The notes under the pieces were generated by a model. The model was not told the origin of the DNA. It worked only from the letters and a program-made list of their open reading frames with translations, and made no database searches. Positions 1 to 11,580 of a stretch of DNA of 64,000 nt are shown here, piece by piece (position 1 is the first letter of the stretch; each line of letters starts with the position of its first letter). The position numbers and the translations under genes are program-made. This DNA is from Sinohyriopsis cumingii. Its lineage: Eukaryota > Mollusca > Bivalvia > Unionida > Unionidae. The DNA lies in assembly GCA_028554795.2 (NCBI GenBank), contig CM068825.1, forward strand, positions 96,093,451 through 96,157,450. Direction: 5' to 3'.

Positions 1-153
1 GCGGCTGCTGTAGCTGACGTAAGCAGTGTACTATATAAAGCCCAATCAGATAGGTTCAGCATTTAAAATATTTTAGACGTTGTCCGAGACAGTTCAAGCT
101 ACTGTTACATAAAACTTATTATTTTATCCATTTACGTACAATAAAGAACAGTA
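1..153 (+). promoter_or_regulatory. Upstream region of the 562-residue ORF with TATA-like box
   Basis: A TATATAAAG-like box lies near 31-39 and a CCAAT-type CCCAATCAG follows near 40-48. About 115 bases separate the box from the ATG at 154. This would suit a compact RNA polymerase II promoter, but the window begins here, so upstream exons or a transposon end cannot be excluded. Confidence 0.35.
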
Positions 154-1842
154 ATGCCTCGAAAGTGTGTTAATACCGCGGACAATTTTTGCTATATTTG
201 TGGGGAAGTGACATTTGCCAACCAGAAGAAAAGTATCAATTCTCAAGTGAAGAAGGCATATCATCTTTACTTCGGATGCAAGGTTGGTGACCAAGACAAG
301 CCTTGGGCTCCGCATATATGCTGTGCTACATGTACAACACAGCTTTCACAGTGGTTGAATTGCAAAAGGTCATCAATGCCGTTTGCAGTCCCAATGGTGT
401 GGAGAGAGCCAAGCAACCACCTAAATGACTGTTACTTCTGCTTGGTGCCTCCTCTTTCCGGCGGAATAACGAAGCGAAAGAAGTCGAGAATAGTCTACCC
501 AAACATTCCGTCTGCATTGAGACCAGTTCCACATGGTGAGGGACTTCCTATTCCAGAACCTCCAGCAGAATATTCTCTTGATTCATCTGACGAAGACAAA
601 GGTGAGTCGACCTGTTCTTCTCCTGGTCCATCAGCATGCAGTGATCCAGATTTTCACTGTGGTGCATCATCAACCCCACACAGAATAACACAGGAAGAAC
701 TAAATGACCTGATTCGTGATTTGGACTTATCAAAGAACAAGGCAGAATTGCTAGGATCAAGACTCCAACAATGGAATCTTCTAGAAGAAGATGTCACAAT
801 TACTGCATATCGAAAGCGCCACCAGCAATTGGAGCCTTTCTTCAGAAAGGAAAGTAATCTGATATTCTGTTCCGATATTGAGGGCCTCATGAATGCTTTA
901 AAAATCACTCATGACCCACAAGAATGGAGACTATTTGTGGACTATTCGAAACTGAGTCTCAAGGCTGTGCTTTTGCACAATGGAAACATTCTTCCATCTA
1001 TTCCAGTAGCGTATGCTGTCCACATGAAAGAGACATACGATAACTTAAGGCAGCTACTGAATTCCATTGAGTATAACAAGTACAGCTGGCACCTCTGTGG
1101 TGATTTGAAGGTAGTTGCCCTTTTAATGGGACTGCAGCAAGGATATACAAAATACATGTGTTTCTTATGCGAGTGGGATAGCCGAGCAAGGGAAATGCAC
1201 TACATGAGGAAGGAATGGACTCACAGGCAGAATGTAGCCATTGGAGAGAAGAATATCCAACACCCAGCTCTGGTTGAGGCTCAGAAAATCTTGCTACCAC
1301 CCCTTCACATCAAACTAGGTTTGATGAAGAACTTCGTGAAAGCCATTGACCGGACTTTGCCAGCATTCCGATACCTGCATGAAAAATTCCCTCGACTCAG
1401 CGAAGCAAAGATTAAAGAGGGAGTTTTTGTGGGTCCTCAGATTCGAGAGCTTTTCAAAGATGACCGGTTCAACAACTTGCTGGAAGGTGACGCGAAACAA
1501 GCATGGAATGCTTTTCGCCTAGTTTCTACAAACTTCCTCGGAAATGTTAGGGCAGAAAACTATAAGGAACTAGTAGAAGACATGTTGATGAAGTATAAGA
1601 AACTTGGCTGCAATATGTCTCTAAAGATTCACTTCCTTCATTCCCATTTGGATTTCTTTCCTAGCAACTGTGGTATTGTTAGTGATGAACACGGCGAACG
1701 TTTTCATCAAGATATCGCAACAATGGAACAAAGATACCAGGGAAAATGGTCCACTACAATGCTGGCTGACTACTGCTGGACACTCCTCAGAGATGCTCCC
1801 GAACAGCTGTACAAGAGACAGGCGAAGAAATCTAAGATGTAG
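154..1842 (+). CDS. Zinc-finger protein of a transposase-like family, 562 aa
   Basis: One uninterrupted exon begins at the first ATG (154) and ends with TAG at 1842. The N-terminal ~110 residues hold several Cys pairs (CYIC, CCATC, CYFC) that look like a zinc-binding module. A Ser/Asp-rich linker follows (about 135-180). The C-terminal two thirds is a conserved domain with acidic motifs VDYSK (D near 262), CGDLK (D near 316) and DEHGERF (near 510-514), spaced as in an RNase H-fold DDE/D transposase. From memory the protein belongs to a large, uncharacterised family with many near-identical copies in insects, hydra and molluscs, which suggests a DNA transposon or a domesticated copy. I see no terminal inverted repeats, but the 5' side is cut by the window edge. 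The intact frame suggests a recent copy or selection. The DDE assignment is inference; a host DNA-binding function is the alternative. Confidence 0.7.
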   Translation: MPRKCVNTADNFCYICGEVTFANQKKSINSQVKKAYHLYFGCKVGDQDKPWAPHICCATCTTQLSQWLNCKRSSMPFAVPMVWREPSNHLNDCYFCLVPPLSGGITKRKKSRIVYPNIPSALRPVPHGEGLPIPEPPAEYSLDSSDEDKGESTCSSPGPSACSDPDFHCGASSTPHRITQEELNDLIRDLDLSKNKAELLGSRLQQWNLLEEDVTITAYRKRHQQLEPFFRKESNLIFCSDIEGLMNALKITHDPQEWRLFVDYSKLSLKAVLLHNGNILPSIPVAYAVHMKETYDNLRQLLNSIEYNKYSWHLCGDLKVVALLMGLQQGYTKYMCFLCEWDSRAREMHYMRKEWTHRQNVAIGEKNIQHPALVEAQKILLPPLHIKLGLMKNFVKAIDRTLPAFRYLHEKFPRLSEAKIKEGVFVGPQIRELFKDDRFNNLLEGDAKQAWNAFRLVSTNFLGNVRAENYKELVEDMLMKYKKLGCNMSLKIHFLHSHLDFFPSNCGIVSDEHGERFHQDIATMEQRYQGKWSTTMLADYCWTLLRDAPEQLYKRQAKKSKM

Positions 1843-3523
1843 TCAATGACTTGATTTTTTATAGGTAGGCTATTACAGTTGACCTTTTACTATTGGAATG
1901 CATTTCGTTATGTAAACATTAATTTCTTGCAGATTACAAAAAAACTAGAGCCAATTTTGCAATTTGACTGTCATATTCGTGTTCAGCACATAAAAATTGA
2001 TAAGAATTGACTAATTTTATTTCAGTAACATGACTTTTGTAAAAATTTGTTGTCCAGTGTTTGATAACGATTTTACAGGTCAAGGGAACACTGTTGAAAT
2101 CTGATCTAAAATCGGTCAGACGCAAGATGTATACATTTTGTTAGTAAATAATGCTTCTCGGAAGAAGGATATTGATATTTATCGAATGCTAATATATTAT
2201 AGTACTAATTATTGAATGTGGTTGGATTAAAAACACGAACTCGTGTGGCTATAATACTAATACTAATACTAATAATAAGTATAATAACAACTACAACAAC
2301 AATACTACTGCTACCACCACCACTCCTGTTACCATTACTACTACTACCCCTGCTACTACTACTAATGATAATCGCGACGACAACTACATCAGTGATAGAT
2401 TACATTCTATAAACATTATTCAGTGTGCTAGTTATCTTTTATCTCTTTAATTTTATCTCTCACGACTTATTCTATATTTAGGCACACCAGTGGTAATTGG
2501 GTCTATTTCGTGGTGAGAGGTAAAAAATAGTTACAATCATATGATTTTGTGTAGTTCCTAATTAGTCTAGCACCACGGAAATATTTGCCTGATTTATTGA
2601 CTAGTCTATTAATCTTCCTCGATGAAGCTATGAGCGAGTGAAAACTGCTATACAGTCAATTTTCTAGACACGTCATTACTTTATCCGTGTCTCTTTCACA
2701 AAAACATGGTCACTCGGGTAGTATTCGATACGTGTCAATAATTCCAGTGCGGTTATTGTTCTACGTCATGCCAACAAAGATTATGGGTCACCATTCGAGA
2801 CCGCGTAATTATCCCCAAATGTGCTATGGACATATTAATATCAACTCTGGCGATATCTATCGGTTTGATACCAATGTGCCAATTACGTGAATATGGCTAC
2901 AGACGTGTTGATGTAGTTATTCTGCTGTACTGAGCACGTTTATACATCTGCCCTGTCCATGGTGACGGCAAACCGGCCAGTCACTTGGTAATTGTGTTAG
3001 ACACGTGGACAGCGTTACACTGCTGAGTTGATTTTCTGAACACATTTATGTAGCTGCTGTGTCAATGTTGAAGACTAGTCTGTTAGAGTCCGTGGGCCCA
3101 TGTTCAAGACACGGTGTAGTGCTAAACTGCTGATTTTCAGGGCACTTCAAAATTGAACACAATGCCGGGTGGGGGATTTACCTTTTACTGCTATGCATAC
3201 AGCTCGATAGCTGTCGAAATAGGCAGAATATAAAACTTGCACTAAACTACCATGCAATTATCATATATAATGTTCAGAGATATTTAATCTCGATGTTTCG
3301 AGTAAAATTCTTTGCTTTAGACTTGACTGTTTTATGCGTTATAAACATCGTCACACATGAAAACAGAATACGCATGAGTGAAAAAACTGAATATAATTTC
3401 AATACGCTTATCGACTGTTACAATTTCTAATTAGTCCTATGATTAATTGTATGTCATAGTTGCATCTTCTCTTAATATTTTCTCAAAATAGAAATAAAAA
3501 TGTCAATTTCTATCGAGGATTTT
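1843..3523. other. Intergenic AT-rich sequence, no gene seen
   Basis: No ORF with recognisable similarity or codon-like structure is present. The only structure I can name is the trinucleotide tract near 2250-2380. Short ORFs here are low complexity or unsupported. Confidence 0.6.
2250..2380. repeat. Degenerate trinucleotide microsatellite
   Basis: Runs of ACT/AAT and then ACC/ACA/ACT triplets form an imperfect tract about 130 bases long. A 66-residue Ile/Thr/Leu-rich ORF across it is a by-product of the repeat. Confidence 0.85.
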
Positions 3524-3712
3524 ACAGCTTTTAAAGGGGGGCCCCGACTGGCTGAGTGGTCTAAAGCGTTCTCCATTACGGATCACTGCCATCTCACTTC
3601 TGTATACGTGGGTTCGAGTCTAGGATTCGGCCAATGTAGGTATGTGAGAAAGCTTGCCAGTAGCTTCTCGTGGATCGGTGGTTCTTTCCGGGTTTTTCCC
3701 GGGTTCTTCCTC
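3524..3712 (+). mobile_element. tRNA-derived SINE, 5' part (interrupted by Polinton A)
   Basis: The head near 3541-3617 resembles a tRNA-Leu/Ser gene, with an A-box-like TGGCTGAGTGG and a B-box-like GGGTTCGAGTC. A body with GGTTTTTCCCGGGTTCTTCC follows. It stops at 3712, where Polinton A begins, and resumes at 23534. A plausible degenerate target duplication of the SINE itself is ACAGCTTTTAAAG (3524-3536) against ACAGCATTTGAAG after its tail (23618-23630). The body resembles, from memory, the tRNA SINEs of molluscs. Confidence 0.75.
3707..3712. repeat. Target-site duplication of Polinton A, left (TTCCTC)
   Basis: TTCCTC directly precedes the element tip AGTAGTG. The same six bases follow the right tip at 23534-23539. 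Six-base duplications are the known Polinton pattern. Confidence 0.9.
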
Positions 3713-4040
3713 AGTAGTGAAAGGGGCCACTTTAGCGACAATGGGAATTAGCATTAAACATACCCCCTGGGCCACTTTGGCGACAATGGGAAATTTAACA
3801 TTATGAAAACCCCTAGGCCACTTTAGCGACAATGTGAATTAACATGGGAATAGATTTTGGGCTTGTCTAGGGACAAGGGAAATTGAACATGGGAGAAAAA
3901 AGCAATTTTAGGGACAAGGGGAATTTAACATGGGATTTCTTTTTTGTTTTTTTAAAAATAAAAAAATATAAAAAAGGGGTAGGCAATTGAAAGTCTATCT
4001 CTTTTCGAGAGACGTGGGTGGCCCTGAAAAGGGCCTTTGG
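3713..4040 (+). repeat. Left terminal inverted repeat of Polinton A
   Basis: It starts AGTAGTGAAAGGGG and matches the reverse complement of 23216-23533. The outer part contains tandem subrepeats with the core CACTTTAGCGACAATGGG separated by TTAACAT-type spacers. The inner 70 bases are an outward-facing histone-like stem-loop and purine element. The outer arrays differ from those of copies B and C, while the inner part is shared. Confidence 0.93.
3989..4040 (-). terminator. Histone-type 3' stem-loop with U7-like element (A, left end)
   Basis: Read on the minus strand, CCAAA precedes GGCCCTTTTCAGGGCC (4035-4020), then ACCCA, then TCTCGAAAAGAGATAG. It lies about 30 bases after the stop of the minus-strand gene at 4065-4298. 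Stem, loop and flanks match the replication-dependent histone mRNA consensus. Confidence 0.75.
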
Positions 4041-4064
4041 GGTTTATGTTAATATTAAGATACA

Positions 4065-4298
4065 TTAACATAAATGGCACCGCATTGGTCTTCTTCTTGT
4101 CCTTAGGCTGCGCCTGACTGCAGGACCGTAAATCAGGACTCTTTTGAGGCATCCTTGACGTTCTACATAGACTCTTCGCATCCACAGGCTGGTGTCTGTC
4201 CTGTGGATAACTGTCCAGTTGGATCGGACATACATTGGTATGTCCGTCTTGAACATCATCGAAGACACAAGAGTGGAAGATTGTACGTCGGTCCACAT
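4065..4298 (-). CDS. Small basic protein of Polinton A (end gene 1)
   Basis: A frame of 77 residues is open here and conserved at the same place in copies B (38355-38585) and C (62184-62414). The protein starts MWTDV, is rich in Arg, Val, Ser and Thr, and ends with a Cys near the C-terminus. I recognise no domain. It is transcribed outward toward the inverted repeat from a TATA-type promoter shared with the divergent gene on the plus strand, and the histone-type stem-loop follows its stop. Conservation in three copies supports a real gene of unknown function. Confidence 0.65.
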   Translation of the reverse strand: MWTDVQSSTLVSSMMFKTDIPMYVRSNWTVIHRTDTSLWMRRVYVERQGCLKRVLIYGPAVRRSLRTRRRPMRCHLC

Positions 4299-4389
4299 CT
4301 TGAGGCGCCGAGTAACAGGTGAATCAAGGCAGTGAACTGCGCTTATTTATAGGTAGAGGAAGGATTGAAACAGATTGAGTTTGCTGACC

Positions 4390-4471
4390 AATCCAAACAC
4401 GCGTTACAAAATTCTGTAAGCCCACGTCCAATCAGAAGAGAGCAGTCTGTGACGTCACGTGGTCTATATAG
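4390..4471 (+). promoter_or_regulatory. Divergent promoter of left-end genes in A: CCAAT, CRE and TATA
   Basis: CCAAT-type motifs occur near 4390 and 4430, a perfect CRE palindrome TGACGTCA at 4450-4457, overlapped by an E-box CACGTG, and TATATA at 4465-4470. The same arrangement recurs in copy C, and with a small change in copy B. ATF/CREB sites are known in adenovirus early promoters; the analogy is inference. Confidence 0.65.
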
Positions 4472-4518
4472 ATTCGCTAGCACCTGTGCGCAGTCAATTC
4501 ATGCGACAGTTATTCAAC

Positions 4519-5094
4519 ATGACGGAAAATCAGAAAACGATAAATTGGAGTGCACCAGCAGTGGAGACCACCCAAGGGAACCCGGACTTACTTTCAGAAG
4601 AGGTGAACTGGGATTTTGTGGATTTTCTTACCTCGCAAGAATTTGTTCCGGAACCTTCGTCACCTTCTTCATTACCGCACGTGGAGAATTTTAGACAGAG
4701 ACAGAAAGAAGAATTGGAGAAATTTATACAACAGCAAAAGGAAGCGGAACAAGCTTTTCTTCTACAGCAACAACAGCAAGAAGAAGACGTAAGAAAAAAA
4801 CAACAACAAGAAGAAGCAGCAGCAAAGAAACAAAGGTGTGAAAATCAAACGGTCACGGTACTGTTAGACATTTTAGCGGAGTTAAGAAGTCTGAAACAAA
4901 TGTGTCAGACTTCTTTATTACGACCGAAGAGAATACGACCTTCCCGAGCTTAACACTCCAACCCTGTGACTAAGCCTACCGTGCCACCCTTAGTGATTTC
5001 AACCAAATCATCATCATCATCATCAACAGTACGCAGTCCAGAAGTAGGCCTTGGCCGTGGCAAAGGCTTAAGACAGTTAAAGTTGATTGCTTAA
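4519..5094 (+). pseudogene. Gln-rich coiled-coil protein of Polinton A (end gene 2), broken
   Basis: This is the homologue of 38804-39388 in copy B. It has an acidic N-terminal part, a long Gln/Glu/Lys coiled coil and a basic Pro/Ser-rich tail. The A copy is broken. A histone-type stem-loop follows about 25 bases beyond the homologous stop. Confidence 0.7.
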
Positions 5095-5114
5095 ACTCAC
5101 CCCTACACCAAAAA

Positions 5115-5173
5115 CCAAAGGCCCTTTTCAGGGCCACCCACGTCTCTCGAAAAGAGATAGACTTTCAATTGCC
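5115..5173 (+). terminator. Histone-type 3' stem-loop with U7-like element (A, gene 2)
   Basis: CCAAA, then GGCCCTTTTCAGGGCC (5120-5135), then ACCCA, then CTCTCGAAAAGAGATAG. This matches the histone mRNA 3' consensus on both flanks and has a purine-rich downstream element at the usual distance. Confidence 0.8.
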
Positions 5174-5377
5174 AATAACTCAACAAAAAAAAAAAACAAC
5201 AACGTTTTACCCCTATAGTACGTGTGTATGAATGTGTGAGTGTACGTTCTTATTTTAAAATCAAAACCCAAAGACACTTACCTTTTTTATACCTAATTTT
5301 ATAAATATTTACAATCCAATTCACAATTTACAATAGAGCTTTTAAAAAAAGTTCATAGACTTCTTCTGTCTCATTGT

Positions 5378-5821
5378 TTAGTCTCTCTGTTTTTTAAATT
5401 TCTTCACCGTCACAGTCTTTTCCTCCTCTTCGTCCTCACTTTCTTCCCTTCTTCTTTTCTTCTCCTGTTTCTTTTTCTTCACCTGTCTGCTTTCTTCCTC
5501 CTCTTCTTCTTCTTCCTCTGAAGAATCCCTCTCTTCTTCTGACTCCCCTTGTTTCTTTTTTGGGCAATCTGGAGACCAATGTCCTTTTTCTTGACAATAA
5601 TAACAGGTATCTTGACTTTTGTCTTTTCTAACCCCTTTTTTTCTTTTTTGACGGTCTGGACACTCTGAAGACCAATGCCCTTTCTTTTGACAGATATAGC
5701 AAGTATCTTGACTTTTATCTTGAAAGGAAGGAGAGTAGACCGTCGGATGGTCTGAAGAGAATTTTCTAATGACCCCTCGCAAAGCTCTGATGAAACGTGC
5801 GATTTGTGTAGTCTCTTCCAC
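5378..5821 (-). pseudogene. CCHC zinc-knuckle protein of Polinton A
   Basis: Homologue of 39678-40115 in copy B. Two CX2CX4HX4C knuckles (CYICQKKGHWSSEC-type and CYYCQEKGHWSPDC-type) are followed by a long Glu/Ser/Lys tail. It is divergent from the polymerase gene, with paired TATA boxes between them. Such knuckles bind single-stranded nucleic acid in Gag and cellular proteins. Status in this copy is uncertain, so it is treated as part of the broken element. Confidence 0.65.
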
Positions 5822-5955
5822 CGTTGTGCTCGGTTTGAGAGTGAAATGAATAGTGAAAGGACAAGACACACACCTTTTTATATGTGCTGGTTTGCCATGA
5901 CTATAAATTAGTCCATGGTGTTTAAACTTTAGTCATTTGACGTTTTGCTATCAAG

Positions 5956-8900
5956 ATGAAACGATCCAATTCATTTGAGAAGAAAGAAGAAGAAAGTAAG
6001 AGGCAGAAACGTGATCTATCGCCTCGTACCAGGGCTGAAGTCTTGGCACAAATTCATGCCAGTGATTTTGAAGAGGACATGAGTGAACCAGAATCCAAAC
6101 CCTCTAAACAAAGTTCACCACCCTTAGTTAACCCTGAAAAGTAATATGACATTCGAGAGACAGAAAAGCGCTCCTCTAGAAAATTTAGAACCACGGCTTA
6201 CAAATACACGGTGAAGTTTAAAGATTTCAAGTCCGAAGTACCGTTAGAGAAAGCAGAGAGTTCATCACCGAGATGTGGGATTCTTTACTCACCACACTCA
6301 AGAGACAATGTCAACCCAAAGAAGACGATCGCTTGAGACTTTCCGTACATCATGACAGCTTGAAATCCCCTGTTTGGATCGAGTTTAGCAGCCCTGCAGA
6401 ATTGACCGCTTCCAAAGTCATGGGCAAGATTCAACACGTGCAACAATCCAATGACCAGTTTGACATCACCGATGGAAAAGCCACACTGGACATGACCCAC
6501 GTCTCTCCTCCTCAAGGGACTGGCCGCAGAAAGATCTTATTGGCGAACGACCTTCGCAGCACCAAAAAGAGTCTCGTCCGAATTAACAACCCCCAAGACC
6601 AGATGTGTTTAGCCAGGGCTATCGTGGTGGGACGAACCTATGCTAACAAGAATGACACGGCAGAATGGAAAAGAGCCTGGAAAACTATTCAAAAATCGGA
6701 CCCAGCCAAACAACGAAGTGAAGCAGAACTCCTGTAACAACAAACCGGCCTGTCCAAAGACACACCCTGTGGCATTCTTGAAATGCAAACATTGCAAGAT
6801 GTCCTAGCTCCACGCTACACATTGAAAGTGCACCCTCAAGAAATGCGTGGGCCTCTGTTGTTTCGAGGGAAAGACTTTAAGGATGGAAAATACATTCATG
6901 TCTATTATCACGATGAACATTTCGATACCATTACCAGTATCACCGGATTCCTGGGATACAGATATTACTGTGAGAAACGTGACTATGGCTATAACAATCG
7001 AGAACAACACAAGTATTGTGGATCGAAATGCTCAGGATGTTTGGCCTCTCCACCCTGTCTGAACGAAGGGCAAGAACCAGTGCATTGTTCTGCTTCTCTG
7101 CGCACGTTTGTCAGCCCTGCCTGTTACCAACAACATTTGAAGGCGCAAGGTTCACAGCAGAAATGTGCTTGTCAACTGCTGAGATTGTGCCCTACGTGTG
7201 GCCAAGGCATACGTACCAATAATACCAAGGCACACGTATGTTCAGGAAAGAAAAAATGTCACATTTGTCACCACATCGTGGACTTGGAACACCAATGCTA
7301 CGTGCAAAAATACCAACCCCAACCAGAGAAAGAGGATGGACACAAGAAGAAAGGCAATTTCATCTTTTTCGATTTCGAATGCATGCAAGAGACCGGTATT
7401 CACATGCCTAATTTCTGCGTGGCTCATCGAGCGTGCGAGAAGTGCATTCAAGAACCTATCTTCAGTCATTGTCCTCACTGCAGTAAGATTCCCGGAGGGC
7501 GTGAAAAAATCTTTCGGGGACCGAACAGGCTAGCCGATTTTGCCCGATGGGTCTAAGACGCCATCGACAAGACGTGGAGTCAAGAAGACATCGAATGTTA
7601 CGGAGATTGTCATCGTCATGCCACGGTGATGGCTCACAATTTCTCCGGATACGAGGGACAGTTTCTTCTCAGATACTATACGGAACAAGGCACCGAGCGT
7701 CCTAAAGTCACATTGAACGGAGTCAAAATCATTTTCATGCAAGTGGGACAAGTACAGTTTAAAGATTCGATGAGTTACTTGGCCATGCCTTTGAGTCGAA
7801 TGCCTAAAACGTTTGGAATGACAGAAATGGCTAAAGGGTACTTTCCACACTTTTTCAATACCGAAGCCAATCAACACGTCGTTCTACCCCAATTACCTGA
7901 GGCTCACTATTACGACCCTGACAACATGCGTACCGAACAACGAGAAGCTTTCTACGCTTGGTACCAGGCTTACGCCTCCGACCCTTTTGACTTTCAGGAA
8001 GAAATGTTAAAGTATTGTCGTTCCGACGTGGACATTTTACGACGATGCTGTGGAAAATTTCGAGAACTGTTCATGGAACACGGAGGGGTCGATCATTTGA
8101 AAGAAGCTTGCACCATTGCCAAAGCGTGTTCCTTAGTGTACCGGCAACGATTCATGCCTGAAAACACCGTGGCTGTCATCAGTCCTCAAACGACCAACTA
8201 TGTCAAACGTCAATACTCGGTCAAAGCTCTACGCTGGTTACATTACTTGTGCGACAAGGAAGACAAATGGATTCAGCATGCCCGCAACGGAGGGGGCGAA
8301 AAGATCATCGGAACGTATTCGGTCGATGGCAGGGACTTAGAAAACCCCAAGATCGTGTACGAGTTTAACTGTTGCTTATTTCACGGATGCCCCATCTGTT
8401 ACCCTGATCGTGGCACTAAAAATCAGTTTTTACAACGAACCATGGAAGACTTGTACCAGGCCACTTGTCAGCGACGCCTAAAGTTAGAACAGGAAGGATA
8501 CCAAGTGGTGGAAATGTGGGAACACGAGTACGATCACCGTTTGAAAACCGATCCCGAGTTTAAACGCCTCGTGGAAAGTTACCAGTTCATGGACCCCCTG
8601 AACCCGAAGGATAGTTTGTACGGAGGAAGGACCAATGCCACCTGTTTGCTGTACCAAGCCGACGAAGAGAAAGGAGAAGAAATCAAATACTTGGACGTGT
8701 GTTCGCTGTATCCCTACGTGTGCAAATATTGTCGCTTTCCTGCAGGGCACCCACAATTGTTCACCGAACACATCGACCTGAAAAACATTCGACACTACGA
8801 AGGTCTGATCAAGTGTAAAGTTTTGCCTCCCACGGACTTATACCATCCCGTGTTACCTCACCATTGTCAAGGCAAACTGATGTTTCCTTTGTGCCGTACT

Positions 8901-10022
8901 TGTGCCGAAACGTGCAACCAAGACCAACCTTGTCAGCACACCCAGGAAGAACGGGCCTTGACGGGGGCGTGGGTCAGCGTAGAATTCTTCAAAGCTCTGG
9001 ACATGGGATACCAACTGTTAGAAGTGTACGAAATTTGTCACTTTCCCAAGACAGAACAATACCACAAGGGTGACCCCACTCAGAAAGGCATTTTCGCAGA
9101 CTACGTGGATGCCTTTTTGAAACTGAAGCAAGAAGCCAGCGGCTATCCTTCCTGGTGTCACACTCCCGAAGACCAAATACAATTCAAAGAGAAATACCGG
9201 GCACAAGAAGGCATCACTTTAGACCACATCGAGAAAAACGAAGGGAGGCGATCGTTTGCCAAAGTGATGTTAAATTGCTTGTGGGCAAAAATGGCACAAC
9301 GACCGTGTTTACCCAAGACGGAATATTTGACAGAACCTTCCCGCTACTTCCAGATGATTCACGACAAAAACAAATACATGAAACACGTGGACGTCGTTCG
9401 TGAGGTTTTCATCTTGGTCAATTACGAAGAAGATCTGGACTTTGTAGAAGACGACCCCTTTGGAAATGTCATCATTGCGGCTTACGTGACAGCTCATGCT
9501 CGCTTAAAATTGTACGAAGCTTTAGAACTGTTAGGGGAACGTGTCCTATACGTTGACACGGACAGTTGCATTTACATCCATCACCCGAGTCAACATCACC
9601 CTGACATCGAAGGAGACCGTTTAGGAGCCTGGACAGACGAGCACCCCGACGATAAGATTCTAAGTTTCGTCAGTGGTGGTCCAAAAAATTACGGCTACGA
9701 ATACCGGGACAAACAAGGAGAAGTGCACACAACGTGTAAAGTGAAAGGATTGAGTCTGAATTATCGTACCAGTCGTTTGGTGAACTTTGGGGTATTAAAA
9801 GAAGCCTTGCAGTCTAGAGAAGATGAACACTTTAAAGTGATCACCTATCAGCCCAACAAGATTGTACGTTTACCCACTCACCACATCGTCAGTTGACCCT
9901 TGGAAAAAGTCTATCAAATCGTGTACCAGAAGCGAGTGCGACTTCCCAATCATTTCACCTTACCGTATGGACACGTCGGTATTGGTCTGTATATAAAAAG
10001 GAACCCTAGGCAAGATCGATAG
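5956..10022 (+). pseudogene. Protein-primed DNA polymerase B of Polinton A, broken
   Basis: The region is collinear with the intact polymerase of copy B and still shows the exonuclease and polymerase motifs (DFECM, YCRSDVD, SLYPYV, DTDS). It is interrupted at about five places. A TATA box for the next gene lies within its 3' end. Confidence 0.9.
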
Positions 10023-10054
10023 TTCATTGTGACTACCAAGACCAAGCGAACAAG

Positions 10055-10691
10055 ATGAATACTTTCAGAGAAACACAAAACAAGTTCAGACAGGAACAAT
10101 TCAAGTTTGGGGCCTCTGAAGTGGAATGCGATTGCGGGCCTTGCGATGGGAACGATGCTGTACGTTGTGACCTTAGCGATTCCGTAAAGCATCATGGGAA
10201 CTTTGTTCTCACTACCCCTATCATGGAAAGTGATGATGTGCGTGTCAAACCTGAGGGATGCGAAAGCTATGCCGCTCGTCCTCTTGGACACTTTACTGGG
10301 TTTCGTTTTAAAGGTGGATTTTCACCTTCACGTTTACCCACCTACAGATGTCATCCAGCCCTGAGCAAACTCCTGTCCATGTTACCCCAACCCTCATCGA
10401 AACGAACCTGTGAAAGACGAATATTCGTTCCCTGTACGTTTGACGGAATACTGCGACTTTGAAAATCGTCTTCAATCGTTCAAAGGAAAATGGCCTAAGT
10501 ATTTGGTAGGTCCGACCCCTGAAGAATTAGCCAGAGCCGGATTTTTCTACTTGGGCGAAGGGGATAAAGTCAAGTGCTTCAGTTGCGGTGTGTCACTTCA
10601 CCACTAGGAACCGCAAGATTCGGCCTACGTAGAACATGCTCGTTGGTCACCGAATTGTCATTACTTACCCTTAGTGGGACCGAGACATTGA
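10055..10691 (+). pseudogene. BIR-domain (IAP-like) protein of Polinton A, broken
   Basis: Homologue of 44344-45087 in copy B. A Cys-rich N-terminal part and a C-terminal BIR domain are recognisable. Broken in this copy. Confidence 0.75.
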
Positions 10692-10732
10692 AGTAACTTA
10701 CCATGTCTTTGAAGAAGAAACCAGATTGGTTA

Positions 10733-11110
10733 TGAATCAAATGTTGGACATCACCGAGACCAGTATTTAAACTTCATTTCAAAAACGATATTGAATCATT
10801 ACCTAAAGCACTGCAAGAGAAGATTTACAAGGAAGTGTGGCAGGGGTTTGCCAGAGTGAAATCTCAATGGGTGACTGTAGAACTTTTGTGCCGAGAAATT
10901 CACAAGAGGAAAGTGAAAAAAGTCAATCAGTGTGTTAGATTTCTCTGGGTCAAGTGTGCATTCGTCCTATTATATCACTCTAGACCGTTTACATCAAAAG
11001 AGTTCAGTGAGATTCTTGAACGTTACCCTGAATGGCAGTGGTCAGAAATTACTCACTATGTGGATTACTTTTGCTCTAGGAGAAGATTGTGAATTGTACG
11101 GACTGACCTA
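10733..11110 (+). pseudogene. F-box-like family member 1 of Polinton A, broken
   Basis: A diverged relative of the two genes that follow, recognised by LP..L.EKIY near the N-terminus of the remnant. I see no counterpart in copy B, so A carries three members of the family and B two. Confidence 0.5.
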
Positions 11111-11113
11111 TTC

Positions 11114-11568
11114 ATGGATACTTTACAAGAGAACATTCGTGCTTTGCCTGTGGAGTTTAGAGAACGCATTTACCGAGAGCTGGTCAAAATACAAGTCAAA
11201 CGTTAAGAACAATTGCATCCGTTACGTCACCGGTGTTTGAACCACTGGTACCTGAATGCTATACAACGACTGATTCAGTTGAAAGCGTTTCATTGGACAG
11301 ACATTGATCAACGACCCCTAGTTTTAAAAAGGATTGGTTTGCTATTGATGATTCTATCTACTACATTGTAAACTTACTGCATCGAATTCCAGAGGAAGAG
11401 TTAGCGAATTACCAACATCTTTTACACAATGTCAACTTAGTGAAAGAGGAAACTTCTGAACGAATTGTAATATGTAAATTAGTGACTAAACGATTTAAAT
11501 GCGACACTGAAGTAAAACCATGTCTGTGCAAACGGTACATTTCTTGTGTCAGACAAAAGAGGATTTAG
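11114..11568 (+). pseudogene. F-box-like family member 2 of Polinton A, broken
   Basis: Homologue of 45116-45571 in copy B, with the signature MDTLQENIRALPVE. Confidence 0.65.
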
Positions 11569-11580
11569 TACGACCTATTC

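Noticed and set aside
2212-2412. 66-residue Ile/Thr/Leu-rich ORF
   Set aside because: Encoded by the trinucleotide tract.
3541-3617. tRNA gene on the plus strand
   Set aside because: Same reason: it is the head of the SINE interrupted by Polinton A.
5115-5173. Stem-loop as a bacterial-type terminator
   Set aside because: No following T-run in place; the flanks and loop match the histone mRNA element, and the host is an animal.
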